From positions 248,001-312,000 of the forward strand of contig CAVPDR010000002.1 in the NCBI GenBank assembly GCA_963702705.1: a stretch of DNA of 64,000 nucleotides. Reading direction: 5' to 3'. A model generated the notes under the pieces. The model was not told where the DNA came from and did no database searches. It saw nothing but the letters and a program-made list of their open reading frames with translations. This DNA comes from VRUE01 sp963702705. GTDB lineage: Bacteria; Actinomycetota; Thermoleophilia; Solirubrobacterales; 70-9. Below, piece by piece: positions 51,429 to 59,913 of the stretch (positions within the stretch are counted from its first letter, which is position 1; every line of letters begins with the position of its first letter). A program made the position numbers and the translations under genes.

Positions 51429-52125
51429 CGTCGGCCGCGCCGTTGCCGCCGTTGTCACCGTTACCCCCGCCGGGCCCGAAGAGGACCTTGAGCTGCTCCT
51501 CGTGGCCGGGGTCGAGCACGGCCAGCACCTCGTCGCCGACCTCGAGCACGGTGTCGGGACCGGGGACGAAGCCCTTGCCGCTGCGCAGGACCGAGATCAG
51601 CAGGCTGCCTTCGGGCATCTGCAGATCGCCGACGCGGCGGCCGATGACGCCGCAGTCCTTGCCCAGCAGCATCTCGATGATCTCCAGCTGCTCCTCCTGC
51701 AGGTCGAGCAGGTGGACGAGGCCGTAGTCGGGCACCTCATGCTCGAGCAGGCGCAGGATCAGGTCGGTGGCCGAGACCGAGGGCTTGATCCCGAGCAGGT
51801 CGAAGTGGGGCTTGTTGCGCGGATTGTTGACGCGGGCGATGATCCGCTCGACCGAGTACTTCTCGCGCGCGACCTGGCAGATCAGCATGTTGTCCTCGTC
51901 GTCGCCGGTAACCGCGATCACCATGTCGGCGCGCTGGATCCCGGCCCGCTCGAGCACCCAGAGCTCGGAGGCGTCACCGTAGGAGACGTTGTGCTCGAGC
52001 TCCTGCTCGACCGTCAGGTAGCGGCGCCGGTTGCTCTCGATCACCGTCACCTCGTGCTTCTTGTCGAGCAGCTCGCGGGCCAGGTTCCAGCCCACCTTGC
52101 CGGCGCCGACAACGATGATGTACAT
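51421..52125 (-). CDS. TrkA-type RCK potassium-transport regulator (RCK_N + RCK_C)
   Basis: The protein is 234 aa. The RCK_N nucleotide-binding domain begins MYIIVVGAGKVGWNLARELLDKKHEVTVIE and contains AVTGDDEDNMLICQVA; RCK_C follows (LLGKDCGVIGRRVGDLQMPEGSLLISVLRSGKGFVPGPDTVLEVGDEVLAVL). The tail is Gly/Asn rich. It senses NAD(H)/ATP or c-di-AMP to gate K+ transport. It is paired with the single-domain RCK gene at 52145 and the permease at 52629. Confidence 0.92.
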   Translation of the reverse strand: MYIIVVGAGKVGWNLARELLDKKHEVTVIESNRRRYLTVEQELEHNVSYGDASELWVLERAGIQRADMVIAVTGDDEDNMLICQVAREKYSVERIIARVNNPRNKPHFDLLGIKPSVSATDLILRLLEHEVPDYGLVHLLDLQEEQLEIIEMLLGKDCGVIGRRVGDLQMPEGSLLISVLRSGKGFVPGPDTVLEVGDEVLAVLDPGHEEQLKVLFGPGGGNGDNGGNGAADGG

Positions 52126-52144
52126 GCGGCCCCGTCCCCCGGTC

Positions 52145-52618
52145 CTAGGCGGCTTCCGCCGCGCCGTCGTCGTCGGAGGGACCGGCGCCGCGCGGGGCGC
52201 CCTCGCGCACCGCGGTCTCGAGCATGTCGATCGCGACCCGGGTCGGGCAGACCGTGTGCACCCCCTGGCGCTCGTACCACTCGGCCCGCAGCGGGTCGAG
52301 GATGCGGGCGATCACGGTCGGCACTTCGTAGCGGCGCTTGGCGATCTGGGCGATGATGATGTTGGTGTTGTCGCCATCGGTGGAGGCGATGAAGGCGTCG
52401 GCCTTCTCGATCCCAGCGGCGACCAGCGCGTCGGTCTCGAGCCCGGCGCCGACCGTGAACTGGCCGCCGAGGTCCTCCCAGCCCTTTTCGAGCCCGACCT
52501 CGAGCCGCGCGTGCGACTCGGGGTCCTCGTCGAGGCAGGAGACTTCGTGGCCTTCGCTCAGCATCGCGCGGGCCACGGAGGACCCGACACGACCGCATCC
52601 GACGATCAGGATGAACAC
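52145..52618 (-). CDS. TrkA-type RCK_N protein
   Basis: The protein is 157 aa from a GTG. VFILIVGCGRVGSSVARAMLSEGHEVSCLDEDP is the nucleotide-binding motif and FIASTDGDNTNIIIAQIAKRRY follows; RCK_C is absent. TAGTAT lies 7 nt before the start. The order APC permease - RCK - RCK resembles the Rv2690c-ceoB-ceoC neighbourhood of mycobacteria, except that both RCK genes follow one another here and the permease is upstream. Confidence 0.9.
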   Translation of the reverse strand: MFILIVGCGRVGSSVARAMLSEGHEVSCLDEDPESHARLEVGLEKGWEDLGGQFTVGAGLETDALVAAGIEKADAFIASTDGDNTNIIIAQIAKRRYEVPTVIARILDPLRAEWYERQGVHTVCPTRVAIDMLETAVREGAPRGAGPSDDDGAAEAA

Positions 52619-52625
52619 GCGTCGG

Positions 52626-52631
52626 ATACTA
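52626..52631 (-). promoter_or_regulatory. Leaderless-type -10 hexamer of the RCK_N gene
   Basis: TAGTAT is followed by 7 nt and the GTG at 52618. It overlaps the end of the upstream permease gene. Confidence 0.45.
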
Positions 52632-54608
52632 GATGTCGGCTGTCTCGGGGGGCGCCGTCAGCAGCACCCGGCAGGGCGCCTTCTTCAGCACGTACTCGGT
52701 CGCGGCGCCGATCTCGGCCGGCTTGGCGGCGCCGATGCCACCCAGCTTGGCGCCTCCCTTGATCTTCGTCGGCGGCTCGCCGCCGATCACGATTGCCTCC
52801 GAGTTGAAGCGGCGCGCCGCCTCGACGATGCCGGCACCCACTTCGCGCGCCCGCACCACTTCGCTCGTCACCTCGACGTCCTCGTACTCCTCGCCGACGT
52901 CGCTCGCCCGGGCCAGCGCGCGCAGGGCCTCGGCCTCGACCCTTGCCGGCAGCTCGGCATCGAGCGAGAGCGCGAGCGGGACCTCGATCACGTAGACGAG
53001 GTCGAGCCGCGTCGGGTCGAGGTCCCCCCCGGCTTCCTCGCTCTCGGCGGCGGCGAGGCGGCCGGCGGTGGCGACGATGTCGTCGTCGAGCTTGGTACCG
53101 AAGACGGGCACGAGGATGTTGCGGAAGGCGACTTCCTTGACCTGCTTGGTCAGGGCCTTCTCGGTGACGGAGACGCGCTTGGTCAACGTCGTCCCCTCGA
53201 AGACCTTGCGGTAGATCACGTAGAAGAGGAGGCCGAAGGCCATCCAGCCGCCGCCGACCCAGCGGGCGCGGTCGTGGTAGGCGAGCACGCTGAGGAAGGC
53301 GAGGCCGCTGATCAGCGCGGCGAAGAGCGCCGGCACGGGCAAGCGGGCGCCGCGCCAGGGCATATCGAAGGGGACGCGGAAGGGGCGCGGGCGGTCTGGG
53401 TCGGTGATCCGCAGGCGGACGATCGAGAGCTGCGCGATCGTGATCGCCAGGGTGGCGCCGAAGGCGTAGATACCGGCCAGCAGCTTGACGTCGGTCGGTG
53501 CGACCAGCCCGATCGCGATCACGCCGGAGATCGCGATCGCCACGTGCGGGGTCGCGTGGCGGCTGTTCAGCTTGCCCAGCCAGCTGGGGATCTGGCGGTT
53601 GATCGCCAGCGTGTAGATGTGGCGGGAGACGCCGAGCAGCGCCGTCGTCGTCGCCCAGAAGAGGACCGGGGTGGCGATCAGCGCGACCGCCCAGCGCATC
53701 ACGTGCGAGACCCAGACCGGGTGGTAGGCGGAGACCACGCCGAGCACCGGTGCCTCGACGAATTCGCTGCCGAGCGCGGTGTGGGGCCCGTGGGGGCCGG
53801 CGACGACGGGCACCGCCATCAGCGCGATCGCCGCCATTCCGGCGTAGACGAGCGGCACCGCGAGGGCGCCGACCGAGACGACCCGCTTGAGGTCGCTCGG
53901 CTTGACGTCGATGTCGGGTGCAAGGTCAGAGGCGGCCTCGATCCCGGCGTAGGCGAGCATCGCCACCACCGCGGCGTAGACGATGTCGCGGAAGCTGGGG
54001 CTGGTGAAGAGGTGGACCTGTTCGGTTAGGCGGTCGGGGTGGAAGATCGCCAGCGCACCGACGACTATCACCGCCAGCTGCAGGGCGATGTCAGCGAGGG
54101 CGAGGGCGGCCAGCGGGCGCTCCCGGCCGCGGCCGGTGATGTTGAGGACGTTGAGCACGCAGGCGGCGACGATCACCGCGCCGGCAACGCCGATCTCCCA
54201 GCCCGCCTCGGAGAGGTCTGACGAGATCGGCTCCAGGTAATGCGGCACCGAGATCGCCGCCAGCGCGGCGACGATCAGGTAGTCGATCAGGATCGCCCAG
54301 CCGGCGATGAAGGCGATCAGCTCGTTGAAGGCGTGGCGGGCGAAGCTGGAGGAGCCGCCCCGCTCGCGCAGCATCGCGCCGCCCTCGACGTAGCTGAGCG
54401 TGGTCAGGACGAAGAGCAGGCCGGCGACGAGGAAGATCAGCGGCGTCAGGCCGAGGCCGCGGTCGGCGACGACGCCGAGCGCGAAGTAGATCGAGAAGCC
54501 GACCGAGGAGTAGACGGCGACGAAGAGACCGGGAACGCCGAGGCCGCGCTGCAACAGCGGCTCCAGGCGAGTCTTCGAGCGCTTCTCGGCGTTCTCGGGC
54601 GTGCTCAC
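52629..54608 (-). CDS. APC-superfamily permease with C-terminal UspA-like domain
   Basis: The protein is 659 aa. Twelve membrane helices fill residues 25-490, with the APC motif VAVYSSVGFSIYFALG and GGSSSFARHAFNELIAFIAGWAILIDYL. From about 520 a cytoplasmic UspA-like domain follows (FRNILVPVFGTKLDDDIVATAGRLA, AREVGAGIVEAARRFNSEAIVIGGEPP, TEYVLKKAPCRVLLTAPPE). It could import an amino acid or K+. The adjacent RCK genes suggest ion-linked control. Its ATG overlaps the stop of the small membrane protein at 54605. Confidence 0.92.
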   Translation of the reverse strand: MSTPENAEKRSKTRLEPLLQRGLGVPGLFVAVYSSVGFSIYFALGVVADRGLGLTPLIFLVAGLLFVLTTLSYVEGGAMLRERGGSSSFARHAFNELIAFIAGWAILIDYLIVAALAAISVPHYLEPISSDLSEAGWEIGVAGAVIVAACVLNVLNITGRGRERPLAALALADIALQLAVIVVGALAIFHPDRLTEQVHLFTSPSFRDIVYAAVVAMLAYAGIEAASDLAPDIDVKPSDLKRVVSVGALAVPLVYAGMAAIALMAVPVVAGPHGPHTALGSEFVEAPVLGVVSAYHPVWVSHVMRWAVALIATPVLFWATTTALLGVSRHIYTLAINRQIPSWLGKLNSRHATPHVAIAISGVIAIGLVAPTDVKLLAGIYAFGATLAITIAQLSIVRLRITDPDRPRPFRVPFDMPWRGARLPVPALFAALISGLAFLSVLAYHDRARWVGGGWMAFGLLFYVIYRKVFEGTTLTKRVSVTEKALTKQVKEVAFRNILVPVFGTKLDDDIVATAGRLAAAESEEAGGDLDPTRLDLVYVIEVPLALSLDAELPARVEAEALRALARASDVGEEYEDVEVTSEVVRAREVGAGIVEAARRFNSEAIVIGGEPPTKIKGGAKLGGIGAAKPAEIGAATEYVLKKAPCRVLLTAPPETADI

Positions 54609-54790
54609 GTACGAGAAGCTATCCAGAGCCGGCCGGCCCCGACAGCCAGAAAGGCGAGGCCGAGCAGCACGCCAACCGACAGCGGGCCGCCGCCGCCGGC
54701 CAGCGTGCTGATCAGGATCGCCAGGCCCAATACCACGAAGACGAGCGAAAAGGCGCGGACAGAGGTCTGGTAGATCCGCTCGGAGGACAC
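54605..54790 (-). CDS. Small two-helix membrane protein coupled to the permease
   Basis: The protein is 61 aa from the GTG at 54790. Two hydrophobic helices (FSLVFVVLGLAILISTLAGGGG and LSVGVLLGLAFLAVGAGRLWIA) are present. The stop overlaps the permease ATG and TAAGCT lies 7 nt before the start, both supporting expression. It may be a small accessory subunit. Family unknown. Confidence 0.65.
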   Translation of the reverse strand: MSSERIYQTSVRAFSLVFVVLGLAILISTLAGGGGPLSVGVLLGLAFLAVGAGRLWIASRT

Positions 54791-54797
54791 TCCGACA

Positions 54798-54803
54798 AGC
54801 TTA
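54798..54803 (-). promoter_or_regulatory. Leaderless-type -10 hexamer of the permease operon
   Basis: TAAGCT is followed by 7 nt and the GTG at 54790. Confidence 0.5.
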
Positions 54804-54819
54804 GGCCAGCGACGCCGGA

Positions 54820-55530
54820 CTAGCCGGGGACGCCGCTCCACTGAATCGCTTTGTGTTCGCCGGTGAGTTCCATCACAAAGCTGCCGCAGAACGTCATCGG
54901 AATTTCCTGTTCGAGGTTCAATGCGCTTAACGGCCCTTCGGCGAATAAGTGCGTTACCGATTCGGTGCCCAGGGCTTCGTCTTTGAGCGTGAGTTTCCCG
55001 CCGAAACCCCATGCCGGATAGAACACGCATTCTTCGCTGAATCCAACAATCGCAAAGCTATTGCCCGTAACGGGTTCGAACCTAATCACGCCTTTGCCTT
55101 CATGTAATACGAGTAAGCCTTTGAGCGCGTTGGTAACAATGACGCCTTTTTCTGTGCCTTCATTGAACGGTCCGCAGGCGGTGGATATTTCGCCTTTGAG
55201 GATGATGATACATCCGGTAAATCGGAATTTCATCCCGCTGGTAATTTTTCCTTCGGCTTCCAATTTGGCCCCGATAGCGCTCATACCGGTGCAACGAAAT
55301 TCTACTTTGGTTCCACCCACCACGGCTAAAAATCCGACGTATTTTTCTTTCGTGCCCGGCACTTCCTCAATTTCCTTGACTCCCACCGACGGTAATAACG
55401 TTTTATTGACGTTGACCCCTTTGACTTTCCAGTTAGCGCCACTTTCCGCTTGCGCGGAGGTAGCGATAACGACCGTCAAAGCGATGATTGCCACGAACGC
55501 AGCGCCGAGACCACGCTTCGCGTTAGGCAT
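54820..55530 (-). CDS. Secreted ECSIGED-family protein, divergent copy 2
   Basis: The protein is 236 aa. The ATG at 55530 has GGGAGG upstream and a signal peptide (GAAFVAIIALTVVIATSAQA). It has the shared plan NWKVKGVNVNKTLLPSVG, KVEFRCTG, FRFTGCIIILKGEISTACGPFNEGTEKGVIVTNALKG and FSEECVFYPAWGFGG, but ECSIGED is replaced by ECVFYP and the end is MTFCGSFVMELTGEHKAIQWSGVPG. The four family cysteines are kept plus one more. The leader has GAGTTACGGT (minus ACCGTAACTC) as at copies 3 and 6. AT-rich codons. Function unknown. Confidence 0.83.
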   Translation of the reverse strand: MPNAKRGLGAAFVAIIALTVVIATSAQAESGANWKVKGVNVNKTLLPSVGVKEIEEVPGTKEKYVGFLAVVGGTKVEFRCTGMSAIGAKLEAEGKITSGMKFRFTGCIIILKGEISTACGPFNEGTEKGVIVTNALKGLLVLHEGKGVIRFEPVTGNSFAIVGFSEECVFYPAWGFGGKLTLKDEALGTESVTHLFAEGPLSALNLEQEIPMTFCGSFVMELTGEHKAIQWSGVPG

Positions 55531-55572
55531 TTGAACCTCCCACTAGAGTTACGGTTAAACTCGAATCGTAAC

Positions 55573-57471
55573 TCAGGCGAACGCCGGTTCCAAGTCGGCA
55601 TCCCGCGACCCGCCCGGCTCGGAGACGACGATAACGCGGCAGGGGCGCTCGCCGAGCACCGTCTGCAGGGTCTTGTCGTAGAGCGGGCGGCCACCCCGGT
55701 AGCGCAGGCCGATGACCACAGCGGCGGCGTTGATCAGCTTCGCCTCGTCGGAGATCTCATAGCCGGCCTGGCCGGGACGGACGCGCTCGACGTGGCCGGT
55801 GACGCGCTGGCCGCCGATCAGCCGCGCCTGCTCGATCTTGCTCTGCGCCTCTTCTTCCTGCCGCGGCAGCTCGGCGTCGAGCGGCAGGTGCGTGGGCACG
55901 GTCAACATCGAGTGGATGTGGATGCCGCGGCGGCGCTTGGAGGCGAGCTTGACCGCGGTCGCCACCATCTCCTCGGAGAAGGGCTCGCCGTCCTCGAAAG
56001 CGACCAGCACCGAGCGGTACTCGATCTCCTCGACCCCGAGCGGCTCCGGCAGCAGCACCTTGACCGTCTCGGTCAGTGGCAGGTTCTGATTGCGGCGGTA
56101 GAGCACGTAGACGATCAGGCCCAGCGCCATCCAGCCGATGCCGACTGCGAGGGTGCGCGGGTTGAGTGCCATCACCACGATCCAGGCCGCGAAGGTGCCG
56201 AGGCCGCCGAGCACGGCCGTGAGCGGCACGTCGACGCCAAAGGCACGGAAGTTCAGTGGCGGCTTCCAGGTGCGCTCGGCCTCGCCGCTGTTGCGGCGCA
56301 ACTGGATCACCGAGACGTGGGCGATCGTGAACGAGAGCATCGCCCCGAACGAGTACATCGTCGCCAGGAAGTCGGTCTGGCCGGGAATCAGGGTGATGAT
56401 CGCGATCGCGCCGAAGATCAGGATCGCGATGTATGGGGTGCGGTATTTAGGGTGGACCTGGCGCAGGCCCTCGGGCAGCTGGCGGTGCTGACCCATCGAG
56501 TAGGTGAGGCGGGAGACGCCGATCAGACCGGCGTTGGTGGCGATCAGCAGGATCACCGCGGCCAGCACACCGACGTAGTAGCGGAGGATTTCCGTCGGGC
56601 CTGAGCTGAGGCCGAGGTTCTCGACGATGCCGAGGATCGGGTCGTCGGCGAACTTCGAGCCGAGCGCGGTCGCGTAGTGCCCGGCGGCATCCTTGACCAC
56701 CGGCATCGCCGAGAGGGCGACGACCGGGATCAGCAGATAGAGGCCGAGCACGGCGATCACGACGAGGCCGACACTGCGGGGAATCGTCCTTGCCGCATCT
56801 TTGGCCTCCTCGGCCATGTTGGAGATCGTCTCGATCCCGGTGTAGGCGATCATCCCAACCGCGATCCCGAGCGCGAAGTCGCTCCAGGTCGGAGCGACGC
56901 CGAGGTGGACGTTGTCGACCAGCACCTGCGGACTGAAGACGAGGACGAGGCCGATCCCGACGAGCACGACCTGGGTCGCCAGGTCTGCGACCGCGAGGAC
57001 CAGGTTGAGTTTCGCCGACTCCTCGGTGCCGCGAATGTTGATCACGGCGAGCACGAGGATCAGCACGGCGCCGCCGATCACATCGCCAGGGCTGTCGCCG
57101 AGCCACGGCCAGAAGACGGCCAGATAGTGCGGCACGAAGAAAGCGGAAATCGCGACCGTGATCGTGTAGTTGAGCATCTGGCCCCAGGCCGCGATGAAGC
57201 TGACCAGCTCGTTAAAGGCATGGCGGGCAAAGCTCGAGGAGCCGCCGGCCTCGGGGAACATCACCGTCGCCTCGGCATAGGTAGCGGCCGTGGCCGCGAA
57301 GATCAGCCCCGAGATGACGAATGCGACCGGCGTCAGCCCAAGCGCAAACGCCGCAGTGACGCCCAATGCGTAATAGATCGAGGAGCCGACGTTGCCATAG
57401 GCGGCGGCAAACAGCGCGCCGACGCCATGGACCCGGCTCAGCGATTCATCGCGCGGGATCCGCTGCGCCAT
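55573..57471 (-). CDS. APC-superfamily permease with C-terminal UspA-like domain
   Basis: The protein is 632 aa, paralogous to 52629. YGNVGSSIYYALGVTAAFALG, GGSSSFARHAFNELVSFIAAWGQMLNY and a second-half repeat give 12 membrane helices; the UspA-like domain starts about residue 485 (YRSVLVAFEDGEPFSEEMVATAVKLASKRR, then VVIGLRYRGGRPLYDKTLQTVLGERPCRVIVV). Part of this gene (57149-57384) is repeated identically in a decayed copy at 63042-63277. Substrate unknown. Confidence 0.92.
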   Translation of the reverse strand: MAQRIPRDESLSRVHGVGALFAAAYGNVGSSIYYALGVTAAFALGLTPVAFVISGLIFAATAATYAEATVMFPEAGGSSSFARHAFNELVSFIAAWGQMLNYTITVAISAFFVPHYLAVFWPWLGDSPGDVIGGAVLILVLAVINIRGTEESAKLNLVLAVADLATQVVLVGIGLVLVFSPQVLVDNVHLGVAPTWSDFALGIAVGMIAYTGIETISNMAEEAKDAARTIPRSVGLVVIAVLGLYLLIPVVALSAMPVVKDAAGHYATALGSKFADDPILGIVENLGLSSGPTEILRYYVGVLAAVILLIATNAGLIGVSRLTYSMGQHRQLPEGLRQVHPKYRTPYIAILIFGAIAIITLIPGQTDFLATMYSFGAMLSFTIAHVSVIQLRRNSGEAERTWKPPLNFRAFGVDVPLTAVLGGLGTFAAWIVVMALNPRTLAVGIGWMALGLIVYVLYRRNQNLPLTETVKVLLPEPLGVEEIEYRSVLVAFEDGEPFSEEMVATAVKLASKRRRGIHIHSMLTVPTHLPLDAELPRQEEEAQSKIEQARLIGGQRVTGHVERVRPGQAGYEISDEAKLINAAAVVIGLRYRGGRPLYDKTLQTVLGERPCRVIVVSEPGGSRDADLEPAFA

Positions 57472-57525
57472 CTATCCGTCTCGCCCGACCATCGGCAGCT
57501 CCATCGGCCTGAATATACGGTGCCC

Positions 57526-57578
57526 GATCGAGCGCAGCAGCTTCGCCGGTTCTTCCGGTGATAGCTGTGCGCTCGATC
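57526..57578 (-). terminator. Nested GC-rich hairpin
   Basis: GATCGAGCGCA (57526-57536) pairs with TGCGCTCGATC (57568-57578). Inside, CAGCT/AGCTG and CCGG/CCGG extend the stem. It lies 10 nt past the stop of secreted copy 3 and before the permease start. Confidence 0.6.
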
Positions 57579-57587
57579 TGCATTCGT

Positions 57588-58337
57588 CTAGGGAATTAAG
57601 CCGCTCCAGGTAAAGCCCAATTCTGATTGAACACTCAGCGCACCTTCGAACAGAACTTTATGTTCCACCGTTTCGGTGCCCATCCACAGTTCCGTTAAGG
57701 CGCCCAGTTTAACTGTGTGTGATTTTTGTTCGTGTAACAGCCCTTCTTTCGTCCCCGGCGATGGTTCTCCCATGCCGGCAACATCGATCAAGCTGAGCCT
57801 CGGGCCGATAATCGGCACGTCTTCACCAATTGAGCATTCTTCGCTCGTTTTAATATGAGCAAAAACCGACACTTCTTTGCCTTCAATTTTTTCTTTGATG
57901 GTGGATTCAATATTAATTGCACCTTCGCCAGCCGGGTCTTCGATGAGGCCACCTTTACTTTTATTACCAACAATGACGCCTTTTTCAGTTCCGTTATTTA
58001 TTGGTTCACATGATTTTTGTATGACGCCATTAATGGACGTAGTGCATTCCGTGAAACGTAGAGTGGCGTCTTCTTTAATCCGTCCTTCTTTTTCGACTTC
58101 GACATGACTTAGTCCACCACTTTTACAGACGACTTCAATTTTGTTGCCGCTCATACTGCTCCTAATCACAGCCCCGGGTGCGAGGATTACTCCTTTGACT
58201 ACTTTAGTCCCGCTGGTCAGGTTCGTACCATTGACCATCCAAGTCGCAGCCTGCGCTGAACCCGCGCCAAAGATCCCCAGTGTCGTCAGAAGGCAAAGTC
58301 CGAGCACGGCTCTCAGCCCACGTGTTAATCGAGTCAT
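57588..58337 (-). CDS. Secreted ECSIGED-family protein, copy 3
   Basis: The protein is 249 aa. The ATG at 58337 follows GAGGAAAG at the right distance; the signal peptide is MTRLTRGLRAVLGLCLLTTLGIFGAGSAQA. The mature domain reads ATWMVNGTNLTSGTKVVKG, IEVVCKSG, LRFTECTTSINGVIQKSCEPINNGTEKGVIVGNKSKGG, STIKEKIEGKEVSVFAHIKTSEECSIGEDVPIIGP, GMGEPSPGTKEGLLHEQKSH, LTELWMGTETVEH and C-terminal FTWSGLIP. It has four conserved Cys. It is Lys/Glu rich with GAA/AAA codons. The signal and leader are very similar to copy 6 (61251), so the two are recent duplicates that then diverged. Function unknown. Confidence 0.88.
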   Translation of the reverse strand: MTRLTRGLRAVLGLCLLTTLGIFGAGSAQAATWMVNGTNLTSGTKVVKGVILAPGAVIRSSMSGNKIEVVCKSGGLSHVEVEKEGRIKEDATLRFTECTTSINGVIQKSCEPINNGTEKGVIVGNKSKGGLIEDPAGEGAINIESTIKEKIEGKEVSVFAHIKTSEECSIGEDVPIIGPRLSLIDVAGMGEPSPGTKEGLLHEQKSHTVKLGALTELWMGTETVEHKVLFEGALSVQSELGFTWSGLIP

Positions 58338-58412
58338 CTCTTTCCTCATTCTTTCAGTTGAGTTACGGTTCGTGCGAGACACGCACGCGCGGCAGTTCCC
58401 GCTGCCAAGGCC

Positions 58413-58440
58413 AATATCTCAGTTGGTTTTTCCAAGTCAA
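58413..58440 (-). promoter_or_regulatory. Promoter of secreted copy 3
   Basis: TTGACT, 16 nt, GATATT on the minus strand. The surrounding 100 bp, including AGTTGGTTTTTCCAAGTCAA, is nearly the same upstream of copy 6. The leader is about 70 nt and ends in a ribosome binding site. Confidence 0.7.
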
Positions 58441-58605
58441 GATCGCGTGGATGGCGTTTTCTATCCGCAAGCCGAGCAGCTTGAACCGCTCATGCAGGTG
58501 TCGCGCGAAACCCAACTGTCTTGACCCGAGCCAAACCATTTGTTACTAGTATTGCGCATTTCCCACTCATAGAGTACCCAACCGTACTTATTAGAGAGGA
58601 ACGAC

Positions 58606-59913
58606 ATGATTCGATTAAGAATTGGCCTTGGGGCCATGCTTGGCTTCTGCTTTACGACGCTAGGATTGTTTGGAGCCGGCACAACACAGGCCTCAATCTG
58701 GATGGTCAACAACTCAAGCCTTACCTCTGGAACCAAATTGCTAAAAGCCAGCCTTCCGAGCAGTGCCACGCTTAACACCAAAATTGGCGGTAACGAAGTC
58801 AAATTCACGTGCAAAAAAGGTGAACTAAAAGAAGGTGAACTCGAAAAAGAAGGCAAGCTCAAAGAAGGAGGAAGCCTTCGGTTCACGGAATGTACCACCG
58901 CCATCAACGGCACCACCCAGAAAGCCTGTGAACCCAACAATGGAACAGAAAAAGGTGTAATTGTCAGCAATAAAGGCAAAGGTCGTCTTACTGAACACTC
59001 GACCGGCGAAGGGGTAACGATTCTCGAATCGACCGTCAAAGAAAAAATCGAAGGCAAAGAAGTACCGGTCTTTGGTCACGTCAAAATGAGCGAAGAATGC
59101 TCAATTGGCGAAGACGTGCCGATCATTGGCCCGAAAATCGGTGTCGTTGATTCGTCGGGCATGGGAGAACCGGCCCCTGGGAGCAAAGAAGGCCTGTTAC
59201 ATGAACAGGCCAACCACAAGATAAAAGAAGGCCCTTTAACTGAAATCTGGGCGATCAGCGAAACCGCCGAACACAAAGCAACGCTCACAGGCGAAGCAAA
59301 ACTGGAACTTGCGTCAGGCGAAACCTGGAGTGGTTTATCCGGCTCGCCAGCTCCGATACACATAGAAAGCTGCATGGGTGAAGGTACGGAATGCAAACCG
59401 TCTTCCGTTGGAACCACGTTTACGGCTACAGGCGAAAACTTTGTCATCGAATCTGGTGAAGAAGAACATGAAGGCGAAGCCAAAATAGACAAATGCAATG
59501 TAACCGAGAGCGGGAAAGTGGTGGATGCAGCTAGTGAAGGTCCCGGCGACAAGGCGGAAGTCTCGGTGACAAAAACGGAATTCTCAAAATGCACCGGTCC
59601 TGCACTCACTGCAGTGGGCCTACCTTGGACCGTTTCGGCTGACGCGGCAACGTTTGCAGCCAATCGAGAGTTTGAGTGGACAAGCTACTTACTGGAAACA
59701 TTTCTGAAATGCAAGTACGTCACAAGCGCACCCGAAGACTTAATGTTCAAAAAGTGGGACACAACCCCACCTAACCTTTTAGACTTAGGTCATCTGGTCT
59801 ATGAGGAAGGACCTTTCTATTGCTTTAAATTACGATCGCTCAGCGTAACGTTAAAAGTGACGAGCGTAAGCGATCCTAACTTAAGCGCAGCATCGAGCCT
59901 TATCGTCAAATAG
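58606..59913 (+). CDS. Secreted ECSIGED-family protein fused to a second domain, copy 4
   Basis: The protein is 435 aa, the only plus-strand member. GAGAGG precedes the ATG and TTGACC-N17-TACTAG lies upstream. After the signal peptide (LGAMLGFCFTTLGLFGAGTTQA), residues 25-250 are a full family domain (SIWMVNNSSLTSGTKLLKA, NEVKFTCKKG, FTECTTAINGTTQKACEP, EKIEGKEVPVFGHVKMSEECSIGEDVPIIGP, LTEIWAISETAEH and ETWSGL). Residues 250-435 are an extra domain with its own cysteines (IESCMGEGTECKPSSVGTTFTATGENFVIESGEEEHEG, KIDKCNV, FSKCTGPALTAVGLPWTV and FLKCKYVTS) of unknown type. Codons are strongly AT-biased (GAA, AAA). Confidence 0.88.
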   Translation: MIRLRIGLGAMLGFCFTTLGLFGAGTTQASIWMVNNSSLTSGTKLLKASLPSSATLNTKIGGNEVKFTCKKGELKEGELEKEGKLKEGGSLRFTECTTAINGTTQKACEPNNGTEKGVIVSNKGKGRLTEHSTGEGVTILESTVKEKIEGKEVPVFGHVKMSEECSIGEDVPIIGPKIGVVDSSGMGEPAPGSKEGLLHEQANHKIKEGPLTEIWAISETAEHKATLTGEAKLELASGETWSGLSGSPAPIHIESCMGEGTECKPSSVGTTFTATGENFVIESGEEEHEGEAKIDKCNVTESGKVVDAASEGPGDKAEVSVTKTEFSKCTGPALTAVGLPWTVSADAATFAANREFEWTSYLLETFLKCKYVTSAPEDLMFKKWDTTPPNLLDLGHLVYEEGPFYCFKLRSLSVTLKVTSVSDPNLSAASSLIVK

